A stretch of 8,363 nucleotides of DNA, taken from positions 1-8,363 of the forward strand of contig JAISSA010000046.1 of assembly GCA_031273365.1 (NCBI GenBank), read 5' to 3'. The notes below the pieces were generated by a model. That model saw nothing but the letters and a program-made list of their open reading frames with translations, did not search any database and had not been told where the DNA came from. Of the stretch, positions 1 through 5,207 are shown in pieces. A program made the position numbers and the translations under genes. The DNA comes from Synergistaceae bacterium (GTDB lineage: Bacteria; Synergistota; Synergistia; Synergistales; Aminobacteriaceae). Within the stretch, counting starts at the first letter, position 1, and the number at the start of each line of letters is the position of its first letter.

Positions 1-66
1 ACTCCGAACTCCGAACTCCGAACTCCGAACTCCGAACTCCGAACTCCGAACTCCGAACTCCGAACT
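1..66. repeat. Heptanucleotide tandem repeat, 9.4 copies
   Basis: The first 66 bases are a perfect tandem array of the 7-mer ACTCCGA (AGTTCGG on the minus strand): nine full copies plus ACT, with no mismatches. It starts at the window edge, so the true array may be longer. On the minus strand each unit creates a GGAG, a Shine-Dalgarno-like tetramer. The array begins right where a minus-strand promoter would start transcription (-10 at 67-72), so it probably lies in the 5' leader of a gene beyond the left edge. Perfect identity suggests active slippage. A 7-base unit changes leader length or, if translated, the reading frame with each copy gained or lost. The target gene is not visible. Confidence 0.95.
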
Positions 67-95
67 ATTATAACCGATATTTTTTAGTTTTGCAA
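67..95 (-). promoter_or_regulatory. Candidate sigma70-type promoter reading left into the heptamer array
   Basis: On the minus strand there is a perfect -10 hexamer TATAAT (bases 72 to 67) and a -35-like TTGCAA (bases 95 to 90, 4 of 6 matches to TTGACA) separated by exactly 17 bases. The surroundings are AT-rich, as expected of a promoter. Transcription would start at about base 60, inside the heptamer array. The controlled gene lies outside the window. This rests on motif and spacing only. Confidence 0.55.
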
Positions 96-122
96 GTGAA
101 AAATACGTAGTTTTATGCAAGT
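85..122. repeat. Pair of near-identical direct repeats, operator-like
   Basis: TAGTTTTGCAAGT at 85-97 and TAGTTTTATGCAAGT at 108-122 match except for a two-base AT insertion, with starts 23 bases apart (about two helical turns). The first copy covers the -35 of the minus-strand promoter (90-95); the second lies immediately upstream of it. This layout is typical of tandem regulator sites, but no regulator can be named. The block is short and AT-rich, so chance cannot be excluded. Confidence 0.4.
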
Positions 123-142
123 ACATATACCCCCCTTCTCCT

Positions 143-212
143 ATGCTTCAGAGCTGCCATGGATTTGAAGCATCCTTTATAGTTGTAATCCACCATCATC
201 CTCATATGCTTC
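143..212. repeat. Inverted repeat ATGCTTC/GAAGCAT with a third copy
   Basis: ATGCTTC (143-149) and GAAGCAT (167-173) form a perfect 7-base inverted repeat around a 17-base loop. A third copy of ATGCTTC lies at 206-212, in the same orientation as the first and 63 bases away. The stem lacks a following T-tract, so it is not an obvious terminator. It may be a protein-binding or RNA element in the AT-rich spacer; no function is assigned. Confidence 0.4.
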
Positions 213-230
213 TACTTTATCACTTTTTTT

Positions 231-494
231 CTATTTTGACCAGTCCCCAAACCCAAATCCGCAGGTTGGGGGCAGAAAATTCCTGTAAATCACACCAGCA
301 CAAGGCTTGTCTGCCTTGAAATTTTCATCCGTCGGGTGAAAGATAAAAGGTCGTTTCCCCTTGACGTGCAGGCATCTGATGAATTTATCCTGTGGATTTG
401 GATTTAGTACCGGGGAGAAGCAAAAAATTGGAGGGAATATCTCCTTCGACCTGAAATTTACCTCAAAATCTCGATTTTGTGCATAATTATCCAT
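231..494 (-). CDS. Doubtful hypothetical protein, 87 aa
   Basis: An open frame starts with ATG at 494 and stops with TAG at 231-233. I do not recognise the protein. It is rich in Phe, Pro, Asn and Cys, has no membrane segment or known motif, and ends in a Gly/Phe/Trp-rich tail (GFGFGDWSK). The ribosome binding site is poor: the nearest GGTGAG is about 11 bases upstream. Its codons are much more AT-rich than those of the neighbouring genes, and hairpin-forming sequences run through it. It could be a small species-specific or acquired gene, a decayed gene, or chance in a low-GC spacer; the last two seem at least as likely. Confidence 0.25.
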   Translation of the reverse strand: MDNYAQNRDFEVNFRSKEIFPPIFCFSPVLNPNPQDKFIRCLHVKGKRPFIFHPTDENFKADKPCAGVIYRNFLPPTCGFGFGDWSK

Positions 495-626
495 ACCGTG
501 GCGTTCTCACCAACAGCTACTTCTTCTATGGGACTGCTCCGACAGCGCTTAACCCGCTGCCACGCAGAAATTCATCAATTTTTGCCCTGGTACTCGGGGC
601 GGCATCGGGGTTTTCGGGGGGTCGCC

Positions 627-1436
627 TCAGCTCAGCATCAGCTTCAGCGACGCGAGGAAGGCCAAGGCAAGGACGACGTTTTTGAAGGCTTTCTGCGGCA
701 GCTTCTTCGCGAAAAAAACTCCGGCGGCGCATCCGGGGATGATGACGGGGATGGCGAGCAGGTCCAGCTTCAGGGTCCGGGCGTTGATGATCCCGAGGGA
801 CAGGAACAGCGGCACCTTGAGCCAGTTCATGAAAAAAGCGCAGACCGCGGTCGTCCCCAGAAGCTGAAATTTTTCGAGGCGCGCAATGATCATATAAATC
901 GACGTGATGGGGCCGGCCGCGTTGGACAGCGCCGAAAAAAGCCCCGTGGTCACCCCGAAAAAACTCGACACGACAAGAGAAGGGCCCCGCTGCGCGTTTT
1001 GCGTTTCGACGGGCTCCGGCGCGGCCGTTTTGCCTCTGTGCACGACGTCCGTCGCCACGGTGAGGAGGACCAGCGTCGCCACCGTCCCCCCGATGACGAC
1101 GCCGAACGTCCTGTCGTCGACCGCGCCGACCACGAACGACGCGCCCCAGACGCCCAGCGCCACGAACACGAGATAGGGAAAACAGCAGCGCCTTCTGGCG
1201 AAACGCCAGTAGTGCAGGACGGAAATCAGGTCCGCCGCCATGTAAAGCGGCAGCATCAGACCCACGGAAACTTTGGCGGGGACGACCATCGCCGCCAGCG
1301 GCACCGCAACGATCGTGACGCCGGGCAGCCCCGTCTTTGAAAAGCCCACGATGAAAACGGCGAGGCAGAAAATTCCCCACGACGACGGCACGAGATCCCC
1401 CGCGCTCGGCGAAAAAAGTCCCCAAAGGTCAGACAC
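627..1436 (-). CDS. TauE/SafE-family membrane permease (probable anion exporter)
   Basis: This 269-residue protein has the length and the all-helical, two-halved layout of the TauE/SafE (DUF81) family: about eight hydrophobic segments, split by a polar cytosolic linker near residues 133-152. Family-like signatures are the first-half loop GFSKTGLPG (31-39) and the matching second-half stretch around GVTTGLFSAL and SNAAGP (161-176). Characterised relatives move sulfite, sulfoacetate, taurine or other organic anions across the inner membrane; the substrate here cannot be read from sequence. The start is a GTG at 1436, chosen because it is the first start in frame ahead of the hydrophobic core; an AAGGG lies 12 bases upstream, somewhat distant. 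It follows the hydratase remnant by 16 bases and was probably co-transcribed with that gene when it was intact. The protein looks complete. Confidence 0.85.
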   Translation of the reverse strand: MSDLWGLFSPSAGDLVPSSWGIFCLAVFIVGFSKTGLPGVTIVAVPLAAMVVPAKVSVGLMLPLYMAADLISVLHYWRFARRRCCFPYLVFVALGVWGASFVVGAVDDRTFGVVIGGTVATLVLLTVATDVVHRGKTAAPEPVETQNAQRGPSLVVSSFFGVTTGLFSALSNAAGPITSIYMIIARLEKFQLLGTTAVCAFFMNWLKVPLFLSLGIINARTLKLDLLAIPVIIPGCAAGVFFAKKLPQKAFKNVVLALAFLASLKLMLS

Positions 1437-1452
1437 GTTTTTTATTTTCCCT

Positions 1453-1680
1453 TTATTTTCCCTCGACGGTAAAGAGCAGAGTCTCGAACGGATACTCGGC
1501 CCTGTACTCGCCGGGCGCGCCGGGAATCATCTTCCCCAGAGCGCCTGTCAGGAAATACCGGTCCGCCTCGATTTTCTGTCCCTGCGCCAGAACGTTGTTG
1601 ACCAGCCAGAGAAGCGTCTTCCACTGGCTGCCCAGGGCGTCTAACAGGAACTTCCCCGCAAAACCACAACGCAGAACCAT
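1453..1680 (-). pseudogene. C-terminal remnant of a 2-keto-4-pentenoate hydratase-type protein
   Basis: This 75-codon frame resembles the last quarter of 2-keto-4-pentenoate hydratase / fumarylacetoacetase-like enzymes: from residue ~13, LGSQWKTLLWLVNNVLAQG, then LTGALGKMIPGAPG, and a closing strand before the stop. Intact members have about 250-270 residues and carry the metal-binding acidic residues in the missing part, so this product cannot be catalytic by the family mechanism. The first ~10 residues (MVLRCGFAGK) do not resemble the family. Unexpectedly, the ATG at 1680 is preceded by a strong ribosome binding site (AGAGGAGAGGA, 1697 to 1687, last GAGGA six bases from ATG). An internal deletion that kept the original start signal would explain this, as would recruitment of a new start. 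The permease follows 16 bases downstream. Family assignment is from remembered consensus, not an alignment. Confidence 0.65.
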
Positions 1681-1686
1681 ACAAAT

Positions 1687-1697
1687 TCCTCTCCTCT
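1687..1697 (-). promoter_or_regulatory. Strong ribosome binding site in front of the hydratase remnant
   Basis: On the minus strand AGAGGAGAGGA ends six bases before the ATG at 1680. It is among the best Shine-Dalgarno sequences in the window, yet it serves a truncated reading frame. It suggests the remnant is still translated, perhaps helping translation of the permease downstream. Confidence 0.6.
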
Positions 1698-1711
1698 GTT
1701 TGGTGTTGATG

Positions 1712-1765
1712 ACAAAAAAATTCAGGGCTCCGCCCTGACCCGCTCAGGGGCCTCGGGCCCCTGAG
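1712..1765 (-). terminator. Rho-independent terminator within a double-hairpin repeat
   Basis: Downstream of the metallo-hydrolase, the minus strand first forms a 10-bp perfect stem (CTCAGGGGCC, loop CGA, GGCCCCTGAG; 1765 to 1743), then a 7-bp perfect stem (TCAGGGC, loop GGA, GCCCTGA; 1738 to 1722). One A and then seven T (1720 to 1714) follow the second stem. The second stem plus T7 is a canonical intrinsic terminator and should end the transpeptidase/hydrolase transcript. The paired-hairpin layout resembles the element at 3531-3580, so this is probably also a member of a dispersed repeat family. Confidence 0.85.
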
Positions 1766-1806
1766 AACCCCATTTGGTTCGATTTAATGATTGAGTTTAA
1801 TCTTGC

Positions 1807-2736
1807 TCAGGGTTTTTTCAGATATCCGAGAAAACCTTTGACGCTGTTCTGAATAAAGAGGCGTTCCCTTTGCCGCAAATCTTCCGGCAGACGTCTCAGG
1901 CCGCTCAGGAGAGGGTCCTGCGAAAACAGACGATCGACGATCTCCTCCTCAGGGCTCTCCTGCATTCCGGAGATGATGGCAAGCCACCTTTCGATCTGCT
2001 CCCCGGCCAGAGCGATCATCCGACGCGGCTGCCGCGCGGCGCCGTAGTGAGAATAACAGAGCAGGTCGCTGTCCTGAAGGTTTTCCCCGATCCTGCAAAG
2101 CGACGCCCGCGCCGCCACACAGTCGAAGCGCGGCGGCGTCGTCGGGCGCAGATAGGGAAGCTCCGGCGTCGAGCCCTCCGACATGTAAAGGCCGGCGGCC
2201 TCCCCGACGAAAAAAAATCGTTCTCCACGAACCGAAACGATAAAGGAGAGGTGATGGGGGGCGTGCCCCGGCGTTTCGAGAACCACGACGCCCTCGACGC
2301 CGCCGGAGTCCAGCAGACACTCGGGAGAAAGCGGCAGAGGCCGGCCGTACATCTCAGCGATATCCCCCAGTACCCCGACGGAGGCCCTCCAGAATTTTTC
2401 CGGGTTCAGCAGGTGTTTCCTGCCTCCGGGGTGAACCAGCACCTTCGCGTCGTAATGTTCACAAAACTGCGCCACGCCCCCGGAATGGTCCAGATGGATA
2501 TGGGTCAGCAGCACCAGATCGACGCCGTCGGTCATTCCGGAAAGCTGTTCGACGAGCAGAGGAATCGTGCTCGCCGGGCCGGGATCGATCAGAATTCTTC
2601 GCCCGCGCGAGTCCACGAAAAACCACGCGCAGAGAAAATTTCGAAACCCCGGTTTCGACTGGGGAAGGTCCAGCAGATGCAGGCCCTCGGGCAACGCCAG
2701 TCCCTCCGCGCCGCCCGGTCGGTTCGTCTCCGTCAC
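1807..2736 (-). CDS. MBL-fold metallo-hydrolase, ST1585-like
   Basis: This 309-residue protein carries the metallo-beta-lactamase-fold metal signature THIHLDH (78-84), a further ligand in TPGHAPHH (H158) and a late histidine in YSHYG (H230). The block following the signature (VHPGGRKHL, 101-109), TPGHAPHHLSF (155-165) and a TTPPRFD stretch (199-205) match the subgroup typified by Sulfolobus ST1585, whose substrates are unknown. It is probably a soluble cytosolic hydrolase; the reaction cannot be predicted. One oddity: the position normally held by the bridging Asp (GDAAG) reads GEAAG, with Glu at 179. Residues beyond ~240 form a helical C-terminal extension. The start is GTG at 2736, inside the GTGA overlapping the transpeptidase stop; a GAGGA directly abuts the GTG and an AAGG lies farther upstream, so translational coupling is likely. 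No other plausible start exists nearby. Confidence 0.85.
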   Translation of the reverse strand: MTETNRPGGAEGLALPEGLHLLDLPQSKPGFRNFLCAWFFVDSRGRRILIDPGPASTIPLLVEQLSGMTDGVDLVLLTHIHLDHSGGVAQFCEHYDAKVLVHPGGRKHLLNPEKFWRASVGVLGDIAEMYGRPLPLSPECLLDSGGVEGVVVLETPGHAPHHLSFIVSVRGERFFFVGEAAGLYMSEGSTPELPYLRPTTPPRFDCVAARASLCRIGENLQDSDLLCYSHYGAARQPRRMIALAGEQIERWLAIISGMQESPEEEIVDRLFSQDPLLSGLRRLPEDLRQRERLFIQNSVKGFLGYLKKP

Positions 2737-3467
2737 TCCTCGATCACTACCTTCATATTTTTAACGGCAAAACGTTTCAGCTCTTCCAGGTCGCTGTTCT
2801 GCATACGAATACACCCCTCGGAGACCATGGTGCCGATGGAATCAGGGGCGTGCGTGCCGTGAATGCCGATTCCCTGCCATCCCGTCTTCAGGCGAATAAA
2901 CCATGGGCCGTAAGCCCCCTGAATTATGCCCTTGCCGTCCCGAAAATCATGGGTCCAGGCGCTGGCGTTCTCTATGGACTGGACGCTGAATATTCCCTCC
3001 GGCGTCCGATTATCGCCACGCCGCTGCTTGTCGCCCGTGTTTTTCCCCACCGCGACCCCGAAAGACCGGTCGACGCTCTTCCCCCGGTACAGGTAAAGGC
3101 GGTAGTTCCCCTTGCTGACGCGTATCCAGGGCTCGTCATCGCCCACGTCGATTCCCGCGGAAAGGGGAGGAGGCGCGGGAATCGGCAGAGGGGCGGGAAG
3201 AACGATATCGGGCGACGCCGGCTCCACCCCCTCTGTCTCGGGTGGAGCCACGGTTTCAGTCGCGACAATAGGCCGCTCCTTCGTCTCCTTTGAAGTATAG
3301 AAAAAGTCGATGCCCGCGACAATGCCGAGAGCCAGCAGGCCCAACAGAAACAGAATACGCGTCAGCGGATGAAAACGACGCCTGCGGACCCACTTTCCCT
3401 GACCCCTGTCGACCCACACCACCTCGACACGAAACAATCCTGCCAGCCACTTCAGAAAAGATTTCAT
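2733..3467 (-). CDS. Membrane-anchored L,D-transpeptidase (YkuD domain)
   Basis: This 244-residue protein has a short basic cytosolic N-terminus (RRRR at 28-31), one membrane segment (about 36-57), a Pro/Glu-rich linker (about 65-105) and an extracytoplasmic YkuD catalytic domain (about 110-243). The catalytic signature is clear: H203 in IHGTH and SEGCIRM with C219 as nucleophile, S216, G218 and R221 conserved. The usual His after the Ser is Glu, a tolerated variant in this family as I recall. Such enzymes form 3-3 peptidoglycan cross-links or attach proteins or D-amino acids to peptidoglycan stems; which one applies is not evident. No LysM or other wall-binding domain is present. The ATG at 3467 has a GTGAG five bases upstream. 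The gene overlaps the hydrolase by four bases, so the two are probably co-translated. Confidence 0.9.
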   Translation of the reverse strand: MKSFLKWLAGLFRVEVVWVDRGQGKWVRRRRFHPLTRILFLLGLLALGIVAGIDFFYTSKETKERPIVATETVAPPETEGVEPASPDIVLPAPLPIPAPPPLSAGIDVGDDEPWIRVSKGNYRLYLYRGKSVDRSFGVAVGKNTGDKQRRGDNRTPEGIFSVQSIENASAWTHDFRDGKGIIQGAYGPWFIRLKTGWQGIGIHGTHAPDSIGTMVSEGCIRMQNSDLEELKRFAVKNMKVVIEE

Positions 3468-3507
3468 TCGGACTCACATCATCTCGTTCAGGATCATTTA
3501 CAAATAC

Positions 3508-3531
3508 AAAAGCAAAACCAAAACCAAAACC
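3508..3531. repeat. Short hexamer tract, AAAACC repeats
   Basis: Three perfect AAAACC units (3514-3531) preceded by one AAAAGC unit. On the minus strand this reads as a GGTTTT-rich tract directly after the second hairpin of the neighbouring element, and it lies about 40 bases upstream of the transpeptidase start. It could supply the T-rich part of termination or be a slippage-prone leader sequence. Confidence 0.6.
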
Positions 3532-3580
3532 GCGGGGCGCTGCCCCCCGACAAAAACCCCGCAGGGGACTTGTCCCCTGA
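3531..3580 (-). terminator. Double-hairpin repeat and probable terminator after the antiporter gene
   Basis: On the minus strand CAGGGGAC/GTCCCCTG (3579 to 3562, 8-bp stem, two-base loop) is followed by CGGGG and five T. Next comes GGGGC AGC GCCCC (3546 to 3534) followed by a GGTTTT-rich tract. The CCCC arm of the first stem can instead pair with the following GGGG to give CCCC-TGC-GGGG immediately before T5, so two alternative folds compete. It lies 34 bases after the antiporter stop and in the 146-base gap before the transpeptidase, so termination or attenuation is likely. I recall similar GGGGCAGCGCCCC-containing intergenic elements from other anaerobe genomes. Confidence 0.65.
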
Positions 3581-3613
3581 CCCCGTTAATTTTTAATTTT
3601 CTTATTTTCTTCC

Positions 3614-5158
3614 TTATTCGTATCGCGGCTCGTTGGAGTCGAGCTTCAGGGGCTTCTCTTTTCCATCGGTTTTCTCGGACTCCCCGGGATCGACCCTGCC
3701 GGCCAGCGACAGACAAACATCCTGCAACCTGTTTTTATCACCGAAAATCAGAAGGGTGTCTCCGGCCTCCAGACCGGTGCGCCCCTTGGGTATCAGGAAG
3801 CCGTCGCCGCGGTGGATCAGGAGAATCGTGACGCCCTCCGGAATGTCCAGCTCGTGGACCCTGCGCCCCACCGCGCGGGAGTCGGGCAGAAGGTCCACCT
3901 CGCGCGTCTCGTCCACGCCGCTGTTCGGCGTTCTGGTAAACTCCAGTGGATAACGCGGGACGGCGCGAAAGGGCGCGTGCACACCCAGCCACTTCGCCAC
4001 GGTGGTCAGAGTTTTTCCCTGAAGAAGCACCGAGGTGATGACGACGAAAAAGATCAGGTCGAAGATGCGGGCCGCGTGAGAATAGTTCGCGAGCAGCGGG
4101 TAGGTGGCGAGGATGATCGGAACCGCGCCGCGCAGTCCCGTCCAGCCGATAAAAAGCTGCTCGCGGAGGCTGAGCCCGCTTTTGAACATCGTAAGAACGA
4201 CGGCAAGAGGACGCACGATGAACATCAGGCAGAAGGAAATGACGAGCCCCGGCCCAAGGATGGACCAGGAAAGCAGCTCCCTCGGGTTGACCAGAAGTCC
4301 GAGCACCAGAAACATGCTGATCTGCATCAGCCAGGCAAACCCCTCGTGAAATTTGGCGAGGGTCCGCTTATAGAGGTAGTCGCCGTTCGCCATGACCATC
4401 CCGCAGATGTAGACCGCCAGATACCCGTTCCCCTTTATGGCCTCGGAAAACCCGAACGTGAAGAGCACGATGCTGATGCCGAGAACGGGATAGAGCGCCT
4501 CGTTTTCCATTCTCATGCGCTGCACCAGATAACAGATGCCGTGCCCCAGCGAAAACCCCGCCAGGCCTCCGAGAACCATCTGAAACACGAACGACGCGAA
4601 CAGGGTGGAAAAGGACTCGCCGGGCTGGATGATCCACTGGAGCGTCGCCACGGTCAGGAAGACCGCCATGGGGTCGTTGCTGCCGGACTCGAACTCCAGC
4701 AGGGGTTTGAGCCCCTTCTTCAGGCCGCACTTCTGCGAGCGCAGAATCGTGAACACCGCCGCGGCGTCGGTCGAGGAGATGATCGAACCCATCAGCATCC
4801 CGTCCGCGAACGAAAAGCCCATAAACGCCCACAGAAGGTACGCCATGCCGATCGCGGTCAGAAAAACCCCCGCGGTGGAAAGGATCATGCCCTTCAGCGC
4901 CACGGGCTGAATCTCCGGCCAATGGGTGTCGAAACCGCCGGAGAAAAGGATAAAAGCCAGCGCAACGGACCCGATGGCGTTGGCCATGCCGGCGTCGTTG
5001 AAAACCAGGCCGCCGGGACCATCGCTTCCCGCCAGCATCGCGATCGCCAGAAAGAGAATCAGGGCCGGGATCTTCGTCTTTTCCGAGACGCGCCCCGCGA
5101 TCAGGCTCGAGAAAAAGAGAATTCCCGCCACGAGATAAGAATTGAGATGCTCGAACAT
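3614..5158 (-). CDS. nhaP2: NhaP2-type potassium/proton (cation/proton) antiporter
   Basis: This 514-residue protein has a CPA1-family membrane domain of about 12-13 helices (residues 5-395) and a cytosolic RCK_C (TrkA-C) regulatory domain (about 415-485), then a polar acidic tail. Ion-translocation signatures are SSTDAAAVF with D131 and FESGSNDPMA with the paired N161-D162 in the core helix. A conserved GWTGLRGAVP follows in a late helix. Such proteins exchange cytoplasmic K+ or Na+ for external protons, serving pH and osmotic homeostasis; the RCK_C domain usually senses a ligand. Cation preference cannot be fixed from sequence. E. coli NhaP2 is about 60 residues longer. The ATG at 5158 has a good GAGG seven bases upstream. 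It lies 49 bases after mutS2 with no hairpin seen between, so it is probably the last gene of the cvpA-mutS2 unit. Confidence 0.88.
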   Translation of the reverse strand: MFEHLNSYLVAGILFFSSLIAGRVSEKTKIPALILFLAIAMLAGSDGPGGLVFNDAGMANAIGSVALAFILFSGGFDTHWPEIQPVALKGMILSTAGVFLTAIGMAYLLWAFMGFSFADGMLMGSIISSTDAAAVFTILRSQKCGLKKGLKPLLEFESGSNDPMAVFLTVATLQWIIQPGESFSTLFASFVFQMVLGGLAGFSLGHGICYLVQRMRMENEALYPVLGISIVLFTFGFSEAIKGNGYLAVYICGMVMANGDYLYKRTLAKFHEGFAWLMQISMFLVLGLLVNPRELLSWSILGPGLVISFCLMFIVRPLAVVLTMFKSGLSLREQLFIGWTGLRGAVPIILATYPLLANYSHAARIFDLIFFVVITSVLLQGKTLTTVAKWLGVHAPFRAVPRYPLEFTRTPNSGVDETREVDLLPDSRAVGRRVHELDIPEGVTILLIHRGDGFLIPKGRTGLEAGDTLLIFGDKNRLQDVCLSLAGRVDPGESEKTDGKEKPLKLDSNEPRYE

Positions 5159-5207
5159 ATATCTGCCTCACCTTCGTGTATCCCGCCGGATCGGGGAAAC
5201 GCCCCCG

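Larger units (their letters stand above)
67..626. other. 560-base spacer without a recognisable gene
   Basis: Downstream of the permease stop codon, this stretch is visibly poorer in GC than the genes, especially from 67 to about 580. It contains the minus-strand promoter, the direct and inverted repeats listed separately, a small hairpin (CAAGGC at 301-306 with GCCTTG at 313-318, loop of six), a long-range imperfect inverted repeat (252-265 with 389-402, 12 of 14 bases), and one doubtful 87-codon reading frame. A short minus-strand frame ending at a TAG at 526-528 has protein-like codons over its last ~25 positions (including KIDEFLRGSG) but no gene could be assigned. No tRNA or rRNA sequence was recognised. 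Confidence 0.6.

Noticed and set aside
1..66. CRISPR or telomere-like array
   Set aside because: The repeats are 7 bases with no spacers, and there are no cas genes; it is a simple tandem microsatellite.
113..205. A 30-codon minus-strand frame (MRMMVDYNYKGCF...)
   Set aside because: It has no adequate ribosome binding site, overlaps the repeat structures and is short enough to arise by chance. Noted because its composition looks protein-like.
526..600. Protein-like tail ending at a TAG (KIDEFLRGSGLSAVG) just after the permease gene
   Set aside because: The frame is continuous only as a shadow of the permease further right and has no start of its own. It may be a remnant of a lost gene, but ~25 codons are too few to assign.
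597..625. Third copy of the hairpin element (CGGGGTTTTCGGGGGG)
   Set aside because: It resembles part of the 3531-3580 element but has no complementary C-rich arms to form the two stems, so it is at most a degenerate half and is not listed.
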